The notes under the pieces: model-generated
Database searches by the model: none
What the model saw: the letters and a program-made list of their open reading frames with translations, nothing else
What the model was told of the DNA's origin: nothing
Source: Cydia pomonella
Lineage: Eukaryota; Arthropoda; Insecta; Lepidoptera; Tortricidae
NCBI RefSeq assembly: GCF_033807575.1
Contig: NC_084726.1
Coordinates: 6,944,001-7,008,000 of the forward strand
DNA: 64,000 nucleotides
Direction of reading: 5' to 3'
Translations under genes and position numbers: made by a program
Part shown: positions 37,101 through 49,100 of the stretch, one piece after another
Numbering within the stretch: position 1 is the first letter of the stretch
How the letters are laid out: each line of letters begins with the position of its first letter

Positions 37101-40100
37101 ATGCTAATGCTGTTTATTTACAATACACTACACTACAGTGCTGCAAGCTTTTTACAGAGTCAGCCTTTATTTTTTCACACTTCAGTGTTGCAAGCTTTTT
37201 GCAAAGTCAACTAACATTTTTACTTTTTACACTCGAGTGTTGCCAGCGTTTTTACCATTAACCGTGCGCGTGCCGCGGCCTTTCTACAAACATCGCACTC
37301 GGGGACTAATGGGGCAAACAATGGTGCTCAAAATAAACAGGGCACTGACTCGACGTTTGAGAGGTGTGAATTTATTTGGAGTAGCAATTTGCAATATACA
37401 TGAAACTGAATTACAAAGCTGTTTTATGAAGCCTGCCACGGGATAGAATTTGTATGTTATAGTTATTTAGTTTAAAATAAGAATCAAGGGCCAATATCAG
37501 AATATTCAGAACCTATCTAGTTCTCTTTTAAAGTGTATCTAAATATTATTAAGCGTTCATTAAAATATGTATTTATTGAAACAGTTTTTAAATTAATTGT
37601 ATTAGCTATTGTACCTAACCTACTAACATGTAAATCAGTGATATTTAAAAAAATTGTGAACGCCTTGCAGAGATGTAGTATTAAATATTGTTATTTAAGG
37701 GTTCGTCACATTTTAATTTTGTTGACTAATGAAATGTTTTAATGTCATAATAACAATATACATAATACAAAATATACAGATGATTACTATAACTAGCTTA
37801 TATGTAAAATAGGCCCTTGAGGCATTGTACCAAGGATGCTGGCGGCATTTCCTCGTTGTATCGCAATACTGATACGTTGTGCGAGGAAGCCGCCAGCTCT
37901 TCGGTCACCAGTTACGTCAACCAGACGTTTCGCGATTTCTCCAAAAAGCTTGTGCGTGCTGGGACCCCATGGACCTAGAGTTTCAACGCCAAATGGTACA
38001 AAAAATGTTGACTAATTAGAACTAGGACAGGTTGATTGCAAAAAAAATTCGTTTGATTAGAGTGTGTGAATTTCCATATTGTCATGATAAGTGAAATCTT
38101 GCAAGTTTGCTTTCACTCACTTCAGGACAGGTGATTGATTTGTAATTGGACATGCGCAATAGCGCATGTTGCGTGCGAGTGTCAATCAGTGCAACAATCA
38201 ATAAGTCAATTAATAAATTGACTTTGATTAACTGATGTATTGAAAAAAAACCTACTTACTAGATTGTAACTCAGCAGTAAGTACATTTCGTATTTGTTGA
38301 TTTTAGAAAATTACATTTCACAGCACGGAAAGGCCCATTTTCAGCAGTTACCATCACACAAACATGGTTTATCCTAAGGACATAAGTACAATTACGTAGG
38401 TTTATCCTTTTTGTATTGAATAGTGTAGAACCTGTTATAAGCTACATAATTTTAGAGTTGCTGGAGCTTTAACTTACTGTCAATTAAATAAATTTCCAAT
38501 AGATATTGACTGGGACTGGAGACTGGGTCGCAGTAACATAATAGTAGGTTATAAAAACTTTGGGAGGTAAGATAGATGCACTCAAGGACTGGAATAGTCT
38601 ACATGTGGCAGCAACAGATGTTGAGAAATGGTGGATCTACATTGCCCTTTTATTTCATTTTTTTACCCATTTGTGTTATCTATCTTGATGTGTATGCGTC
38701 TATTAAATTATTTGTAAATAGTATGTTACTAACCTTATCTAATTTTAAGATTTTTTGTACTCTACTAACACTATATGGATCTCCCAGATTCGAACTAAAT
38801 AAATAATTGAATTGAATGAATGCTGGGATTAACCTAATTTTACGGTTTCAACTCACGTGTTTTTAAAATAAGTTTAACGTTATTATGTCCTACGATATTG
38901 CATTGCATTTCGATTAATGCTGGGAGTTTACCACCTGAAAACCGTATTGTAACCGTTAAAGTTGGGATTTCAGATATTAACTATACAAACCACCTTACAG
39001 TATTTATACAGTAAGAAGTTTGCTTTAAAATAATATTTATATACTTTAACCACGTTATAGCTATTTAAAACTATTTTGAGATTCACGTCAGACATTACAT
39101 TCGAAATCAAACACACACATATAAGCCACATTTTCCACCCTCCCTTTCTCTTTGTTTATACTCTAATCAAAATGCACAATCGGTAATCAATTGAAAACAA
39201 ACTCGGAGCGTAACACGAAAAACGAATCAAGTGAAAATTGCGCTGACAAAACATTGTCACTTCGGGGGCAAATGGCAACAGGGGCACAGGGTAACCTGCG
39301 GCAGCGGGAGGGTTCCCACGGTATCTTACTGATACATGAAGTGTTTAGAATGGGTGATGGAAACACAAACGTTTACTATTTATGTTTATCTTGTTAGAGA
39401 AAATAGTGTTGTCTAATTGTAAGGTGATTTTTATCACGTCTAGCGTAAACGTGCACAAACGGTGAAAATGTCTGATAAAGTTTTTTGTTTGCTTGTAAAA
39501 ACACAGAATTAGAATAAATAGTTAAGAGTCGTTGATATTTGTTTGTTCGTAGCGTAACTACGTAGTTACGCTCCCATTTTAAAACGACTAGTTAGATTGC
39601 TTTGATAATATCTGATTGTTAGATAAGGTTAGCAAAACTTGTGTTTGCTGTATTTCGTTTGTTTTATAAGCTATACAATAAACTAAATTAGTTAATAATA
39701 ATACTTATACCTCATGTCATTGTATGTCCAAAGTTTCATTACAATCCAACATGTAGTTTTAATTCCGTTCGTTGTATGGGAAGGTGAAATTCAGCCGAGC
39801 TTGCTGCGGACGTAGAATTGATTTTAGGATTGAAGAGTAGGCTATATTTAGGTCGCCCGTTGATGTCTAATTCATTCATAATATTAACAATAATTTTAAA
39901 CCTAATATGGAGTCCGTCTAACTAGGTTAAATCTGCAGCGACTCTGCGACGTTGACGTCATCATTTTTTGACATTTAATGGTGTCACTTCCATACTCTGC
40001 CGCTTGTCAAATTGCCACAGAGTTACCTTGGACTGACTCTACAACTATACTCTTTTCAATGATAATTTTTATTAATATCTATTTCATTTTTTATATATTA

Positions 40101-43100
40101 TATTAAAAGTACCGACCCACAAGCGAATCGATTCATTTCACCAACATGACAAGCCTTAACATTATTTGCATCAACTATTGTAATTAATATGCGAATCCGA
40201 AAGATAAATATAAGGTAAGATAAGTTAATTGGAACAGGAGGCATTAATCCATAATCGTGTGTCCGCGGCGGATGCTAATCGGTCATGTTCTCGATGTGTC
40301 TGTATGTCTGTCTTAGCGGCTGTAACTGTAGGTTGATGCTGTGGGAAAAAGGGGGTAATGTATTTTGACGAATTAGGGTAGGGGGTAGACTATAGTCAGA
40401 CGCTTATTGTGTTTTAAACAATGGCTTTTTATCCGACATATACATAGAAGGGTTGAGATTTAAGTAGTATGTGTCTGTATGTACTTATCTAAGTTTTTGT
40501 GGTATATAGCGTAAATGTAACCTATAGAACTGACTTTTATAAATCAGTGTTTTTTTTTCTAAAACACTTTATTTATTAATCAGTAACATTAATAATTAAT
40601 CAATAAATGTGTGCGTCAATTTATTTGTAAAAATTGTGTATGTATTTGTGTTTTTTCTTACAAATATATCGGGAATAGAAAATATATGTGTAATGATCGG
40701 AAAAGTTTTCGTTTTTGGTATACATATTTAAGTATCTCTGAACCAGAAGTGTTTATTTCTACAATATTGTTACCGATAAGGATAGGATTGGAGAACAAAA
40801 CACGTAACGTATGACTCATCTCACGAAATTTCATTATCCCTGAATACCATATTTTTTATTCAACCAAAAAAATCCTTTTAAGCTACTAAAACGCGGCTTT
40901 TTAACTGACCACATTAAAATTGTTTATCAAGCCGGTAGCGAAAACTTTTTCCAATAAATATCTCATAAAACTGACGTTTGAAGATAACGGCTGACGGTGA
41001 CAGGGCCGTTGCATTAATGTAAAAAAAAACAAAACAAACATGGCGGCGCAAGATGGCCGTCAAAGGTGCCGCCGGTAGCGGTATTCGTAAATGATAAATT
41101 TAATATTTTTATACCGTTCGGAGAGGTTGTGATGCCACTGGGTTGGTTTGGTGTGACAATTTTTATGACTTGTAAATCGCATCGTACTAAATATTGAGAT
41201 TAGTAAACGAGTGCACTGACCATCTGATAATAATATACATTGGCAAGTTTGGTGGAGTAGGTACTAGCTAAAAATGCAGTTATGAAATCTGTATATCTTC
41301 GTAAATATGCAAGTTTATGTACGAGTTTCAACTGTGGTTACCTACTCAAAGGGTACGTCTGAATGTCCGCCAACTTCAACAACGGCTGATCCATTGGCTA
41401 GATATATGTGAAGTGTGCGGTGAGTTAAATACAAGCAACAATAACTAAACGCGTGGGAAAAGTGACCTTTCATAGCTTGAACAGCAGAACTTATTTGACA
41501 GCAGTCAAATAACTATGTTCCATACCCGCCAGGGCGGCGCCACAGTCACCGAGCTAACAACTAATATGTTTTAGCGGTAGTATCAACTCCAAACTGTCCC
41601 CAAAACAGAAAATGTGGTCCGGCCGTGCCGCGATTTCACGCATGACACTTACTTTCAATTATTATAATATTCATTTGTCAATCCTAAAGTTCGATGGCAC
41701 AGTTCCAAAGGTAACTTTGTACGGTGTTTTCTATAACAAGTCAAGGTAATTGAGCGTTTGAATTGAACTACTGTACGGATGCTACACTTCATAGACTGTT
41801 GCAAATTTGTAACTTTATTTCAATGACGTTAAGATCGAATATTGGTTAACTCGCGTGTTCTGCTTATGAACTCGATTAAATATAGTTTGACCCCAAAACT
41901 CATAGGAATTATTTAAAGGGACGGGTCAGAAACAGCTGGCAGTGTACATGGTCATCCCATGGTCGCTAATCTTATTTGGTAAACAAACTATGGTTCAAAG
42001 AGCAAGATAATAAAGTAGCGATTTAATTTGTAATAAAAAAGTTACGCAATGGTATCTCAGTGTGCTATATGTAAGGAGTAATGAATATCCCATCAAAAAT
42101 ATTAATTAGAATGTAAGAGCAATAATCTATATTAAGAATAGCTTTGCTTTTGAATTCACCGACCAAACTATTTGAGTTTTAAATCGGATGTCAAGTTTAA
42201 ATATACAATTTGAGGAGAATGAGGAGGGTGAAGGAATGACACTCTGGTTTCTTTTCTTGTAATTGGCTTACTACCGCATGTTTAGGCAATTTTTGGACTA
42301 CATAATATAAATAGTTCACTAGACTTTCAAATGATTTCAAGGCTACATAAATATGTTGTTTGAAATTGACAAACTTACAAACTTTGAGTAAAGGTATTAG
42401 GTACACAAATATTATCTTTAACTATAGGGATATTGTCCCATATGAATACATTTACGTTACAAAACATACTTTAAAAGACATAGCGATATCTTGCAGCAAA
42501 GAAACCCGGTAGCTTCGTATCGATCGGAATCCCGCCAAGTGTAATCCGGCGGTCGGTGTGTGTTACCGTTTGTGTCAACGCAGGACGGTTCACGCTTTCA
42601 CGTGCAAAGGTGAGCCACCTACCATCGCCCACACTTACCACATCGGTGGACCTTATTACAAAAGGCATAAGGTCCACTGATGGACAATTAACAGTGTTGC
42701 TGTTTGTACAACGAAATATACCATGTTTTTGAACCATTTATTTACGTTCTTATAAGTATACTTTGAAATCTCTGTTAAATTTTGTCAATATCTATTAACA
42801 AACACAAATGTCAGGCAAGATGACAGAGAAGAAAAAATACAAATGGTAAAAGGCATACTCTACCGGTCAATTATTGGGACAAACAGAGACTTATGTTGTT
42901 GCAGGAAAGATTCAATTTCTAGGAGATACTTTAACCATGCTTAGGTGGATAATAAAAGTTACAGGTCACACTGAACGTCTTTCGGGACCCTGAAATCGCT
43001 AAATCAGTTATGCCGAACCCCGAACTGATCTTATAACTTTTTCGTGAACCTAATTTGGAAGGAAATATTAAAAAAAGGCATTAGTTAATAATTAATATAA

Positions 43101-46100
43101 AAGTTAATAAAATTACCATTTGTTTTTGGTATGTTATCAGGAATATGTGTGTGTGTCAGAAACGTGTTTTTAATTGTGTCGCATTGCGTATGTTCTGTTC
43201 CTCACGGGCGCACGCGGTACCTATAGCACAGCTATACGATCCTATCATCTATGGAATAGCCACAATCAAATACAAAACCACCTTGAAATTTAACCCAAGC
43301 CACACATAGCTAGAATCTTTTGTCATAATCTGTCATTTTGACTTATGTTTTCGTAAGAACGGGATAAAACATAATTAAATGAAATGGTCTTATTCATAAA
43401 CGTCTGTCAAGTCTAACAAGCCGTTGATAATCGTTTGTGTTTGACAGAAAACACAATTTAATAAAGATTCCCTTAGTTTTATTAATAAGGGCGTAAGTAT
43501 ATGGGGATAAGTGTTATAAAGCACGACCAACTCACAGGTCTCATGGTAGAATTTTTATCATTTGTTATGTCATGCCTCCCTTTCGCACTTACATACTAGT
43601 TAGAACGTGGCAGGCATCATGACAGATGATAAAAAAATTGACCATCTTAGCAGGCCCGCTTATCATTATCTTGCTAGGCCTTGTTCCAATTTATACCTGG
43701 GGTAGGCCTTCCCTGTTCTTCTCTTCCATTCTGCACGATTGAGTGCAAGGTTGGCGTCTATATTGAGATCTTTCAGGTCTCGCTGAACCGTCGTCAGCCT
43801 GGTGGCAGGTCGTCTTCCACTTCCTAGCTTCGTCGTTGGAATCTCGAGGGCTACTTTAACCATGTAGTCTTCTGGATGCCTCTGTACATGACCATACCAC
43901 CTGAGACGTTCTGCAGCCCCGCTTAGTTAGTGCATAATATAGGCTCGTGTCGAAAAGAGCGTTATCGGGCGAATGACACCGGGGCCGAAACTAGGGCAGT
44001 ATGCTACAAGCGAAGACAGAGAAGCCCTACTACCTAAGGCGATTAGGCCCATTAGGGAGCGTTTGGCAGATATCAAGGAATTTTGACAATTACATCAAAG
44101 CGTGAAAATGTGACAAATAATGACAAATTTCTACAGCGTGTATTTTTGATACGAATACATAATCAAAGGGCAGTTAGTTTAGGCCTTAATGAACACACTT
44201 TCATAGGTTTTATAAAAAATGGATGACCTTTATTTTTCGATGTAAAATAATTTAGCAAACAATGTATCACTACTTTATTTAACTCAAAACGTCGCGTTTA
44301 ATGGCGCGACGTCACAACTGTCACAAGTAGGGTTGCCAACCTTAGTGCACAGTTTTGCGGTACATTTGCGATCAATTTGCGGGACTCCTTCGCCCGGCTT
44401 AAGTGGGAAAGGTATACCTATTGGCCGTCAACGTATTGAAAGGCATGAAAAATAGAACCAAGGTAACTTTCTAAATATTTTTAGCACACTAGCATATAAA
44501 TTTTATGGCATAAACAATAAAGAAAATAGTTTAGGTTTTAGTATAGATCGGTTTAATCCCTGAAGATTTCTAATTAAAATCACGCGCTGGTGCAAACCGT
44601 ACCTCCGTTTCAGTGCTTATAATCTAGTCTAGCCAGAAAACGGGACAATCGGCGTCCCGCACAGACCCTTTCCCCTCCCTTCCCTGTCCCTTTGTGGGAC
44701 GCGTACTTTAGGGCTCCAGAAACGGGACGTCCCGCGTGTTGCGGGACGGTTGGCAACCCTAGTCACAAATGACCATGATGTACGGAATACATTGCCGCTC
44801 GAAAAAAAAGAAAAAAAAAATGAATTATAAGTATTCTGGTACTTAAGACTAAATTAAAACAATGTACGTATAGTTCAAGTTTGTGGTTAAATCAAAAATA
44901 CACACTGTATGAAAATATGACGTGTCTAATGACACCTTACTTTGTGCTATCTAAGATGGTGCAGCTGGTGATGGTGATGGTTCGTGTCATCCACGATTTG
45001 TCAAATCGAAATCTAACCTTTAATAACATGATATTACGAATCAAGGCAGGCGTCTTCGTGAATGACACGATATATGGACTCTAACGGTAATATTTCTGCT
45101 GTTTTCTATCTACTGTCACTTAAATTCAGTTATCTACAATTCTATTTTATCAACACATTATCAATGTGGTACATTGTATCGAAAAAAAATCAATTTATCT
45201 CGACATTTGGAAGTCACACACACACGGTAAACCTTGGATGAGAGAGATTAGAGAGAGTGTTTTGAAGAGCAGGAATGTTTACTTCTGTCAGTTGCCCAAG
45301 AAACTCTAGGCCCATTTTTTATACTACGTCGGTGGTAAAGAAGCATACGGCCCGCTTGATGGTAAGCAGTCTCCGTAGCTTATGTACGCCTGCAACTGCA
45401 GAGGAGTTACATGTGCGTTGCCGACCCTAACACTCCGCACCCTCGTTGAGCTTTGGCAACCTTGCTCACCGGCAGGAACACAATGCTATGTATTTCGTTT
45501 AGCAATATCGGGCTTTAGAAATCTCTTAAGAGCAATTCCTAGCTGAGCAACTTTTCAAAGATATGTTTCTGTCGCGCTGCGGTGCGCGGGAGTGCGTGCG
45601 TGCGATAAGGACAACTGCACCTCGGATTGTCATATTTGTATACTGCGCCTTTTTTGCTATTTCCGAGGCGCTGTAAGCTTATTCAAAATAAAATAATCCA
45701 AAAAAAGCAAAACATAGCGGTACAGATATTGATGATATTGATCTTATTTGAAAAAGAAAAAACATTGCTCTTGGTTAAAAATCCAGGGAGGAAACAGTTG
45801 AGAGCGTTTGCATGGAAAATCGCAACTAGGAATTCCTCTTAACGTTGTATTACCTGCAGACAAACTGTATAGGCTTCATCTTTCAAGCTACAATCGTACA
45901 TCTATACATCATCTTAATAAAGTTCCTGGACTCATTCTGAAAATACTTACATCTACGAAAAAAAGATACGAGACAGTAGCGTTCGTAAATTATGACTAAT
46001 AAAAATATATCCGACCGGAACGATCATAAATTCACAATAAAAACTAGCAGCGGCTACTTTTTATTTACGGTATTGTGTAAAAGTAAACAAATAATACTTT

Positions 46101-49100
46101 TCATTTCATATCAAATTGATTTAAATTAGTTAAAAAGCACCCCCGATGCGATAAAATGTATATTATAGTATAATCAATTAATTTCATTCCGCCCAAGAGA
46201 TTAAAAAAGCAACTGGCCGTATAAAATTCTAAGGGATGCCAATATACAATGAGGAAAAAATAAATTTCGAAAAAAGAACGCCCAGCTGCCAACGTAGCGC
46301 GAAAGAGACGACAATGGGAAATAATGGGGGCGAAAAGGACGAGTATACGGATTAAAAAAAGTCCGCGGATTAATTTTATTCCCGTATTAAAATGTGTATT
46401 CAGTTTTTAAATGGAAAAAATGGCGAGCCGTTAATTTAGTTCGGTGATTTACAGCGGACTCTGGAATTTGGAGGTTTGAGGAAAATTCAAATGTTTTCTT
46501 TTTAATTATGATTTGTAAAATTTACCTTGGCAACATTGCTTCTAACATCTGACACAAATTCCTATCTCTCAAAGACAAGATTTCAAACAAAAAGATGTCA
46601 AAAAATAAACGGTTATTGTACTCTCAGCGTAAAAAACGCACCCGTCGATTTAAAAATATCACAGTTTTCCATAAAGCAACCCTTTTTGGGATTAAGCCCC
46701 ACTTTTTATGGGTTCTGACAGTACCTATAGATAATAAAACATGTACCATAAATTCTTGGTAACGTATTGCAAAGGGCCTAATTTTGCAAAACTGGAAAAA
46801 ACGACGAGGATGTGTCAGTCAGGTTAGAAGCTCTAACCACTACAATATTTACTGGAGATATAATTATAGTCAATAATCGTTTTACTACGTTTAGTACCAC
46901 GTACCATTACCCCCCTACCGTACCGTTGTCGTTACCAGTAACATTGTTCTTCGTAAAAAATAAAATATCCGAGCATAAAAGCCTTCCCGATTATTGGTTC
47001 AATATCCTTCGCACTCTTCTGATATATTTTTTGTACCGTTTATTTATGTGGACATATACAAGATTTACCTTTACATGAACACATATACATGTATATATGT
47101 AGAGAATAACACTAATAATTATGTTTGTTTTATGGATACACAGTTCAAAAATACCTTTTAATGTTGCCAGCACAAATATCAATATGTCCAATTAAAATTC
47201 TCTACTGTAGATTTTGAATACACACATAAAAAGAATTATAATTTTAAAACAACAATTACAGTCTCATGTTTGTTCACGACTGTTGTGTGAGTGGCGTCTC
47301 CTGACGACTACCACCATACCTTCTCATCACCGCCACCCACCACCATATCTTCTCATATCCTGACTACGACCATTAACTACATATTCTATCATTGATTGTT
47401 TAATTTCTTTCGTAAGTTTAACAAGTACCTACAGTACAATCAGCTGCAGAAATGAATTTCTGACCCAAAACAGAAGTGTGTACGCAGGGAGGTTTCGTTG
47501 CAACTGATTATTTGTGTACCTACCTAGAAAACCTAACAAATAAAACATGGTTAGAAATGATGATAACCGAATAATGTCGTCACTGCACCTGTTAAACCAA
47601 CGAAAGGGAACGATTTGAATTTTTAAAAGCGTTTCAATACGGGGAGCCTAAAGGAGGATTAGAGCCCTTCGCGGAACGGCACGGTTTGCGGCGGTCGATT
47701 ATTTGTGCATAGAGAATAGAACGCTTGTACCACTATGTAGTAGTTATATCCTGGCAAACCAATTTTATCAGTAACTGTAGACTAAAATACTAAACTCATT
47801 CTTTTTTTTGGGGTTATATACCTAATAGCATTCAAAATTACAGTACCCTACCCTCTTAGTCTATGCTCTACTGACAAGCCACTTTTACCAAACTAGGTGA
47901 AGAAACAACTTGCTGGGATATATATAAAAAAACTCTATAATACCTAAATACATTCGACCAAAACTGTTTAATCAAATATGGCTGACTTTCTATATAAATC
48001 ATAACCTGAAAATCTTATTTATGTAAATAAAAAAGTATCACTTAATCTATGTTCGGCCTTCAAGTACGGAATAAAAAGAAATTACGAAAGTTTTAGTTTT
48101 TTTTACAATTACAGCCAAATATTTTAGCTACTCGTTTAGATAATATACTTTTTCATTAGTAGGGTAAAAAGCTATAATATTTGACCCTCACTAATCTATA
48201 ACCCAAATAATTTATTACAAGCATGATTATGTAACAACATTTATGCTTATTTCTCTCTGACTCCGCCTTATTTATCGTATATTTACGTTAAAAATACTAC
48301 ACTACGTAAATACCCACGCAACTAACGTAACAATATCAAAAATAACAAACACAACGCTGCTAATTAAGGCCAAGTAACTTCCTCCGTTTCCCCACATTTC
48401 GGGGGGGAGGGGAAACTGGCAACACTCAGGAGGGGGGATAAGCGGCTTACGCGGGGCTGTTTTGATTATTCCGAAGGATGTCTTCTTGAAACGTAAATTA
48501 TGCAATGCTCTCCCGGTTGTTTTCGCTTGTCATGTCGGTGTTGCCATAGGGAATGCTAATGGTACCCCTACGAGTTTTTAGTTCCGTGAAATTTGGGAGT
48601 CTAAGATGGCTAACGATTTAGGTTAGGTTAGAAATTCTTAATGGATTAAAGTTTATTATATTCAATGCGAGTTGCATTCAACAGAATGTATTAGGGATTA
48701 TAGTTTGCAAACGATATCAGACTACATCAATATTTAAAGTAGATAGGTAAAACAAGAGTTTATTCGTTATGCGGAAGATCTTAATCCTATTAACCCACAT
48801 TCATCTACCAGGTGATACAACACCGATATTTTTTGTTTTATATGGATAATTTACAAAATATAAATAATCATGAAAATAAGATTTTTTAGTTTAGGCTTAA
48901 TGTCAATGCACGAATTCATTATTTTTTACTTGAATGAGTTCTTTGTGCATTCGAGTACTTATTACGATATCAAAAATATGAGAAAATCATTTGTGCCACC
49001 AGAAAGTACTTAATGAAGAAACACATTGCTTCTATTTCTTATTAATATAATTAAATACGCAATACATGTTGTACACGAAATCTGGCCATCAATGTGAAAA

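Noticed and set aside
42471..42737. 88-codon minus-strand frame, GC-richer than its surroundings
   Set aside because: Reads VGDGRWLTFARESVNRPALT in part, but I recognise no family and see no splice sites; too weak to list as a gene.
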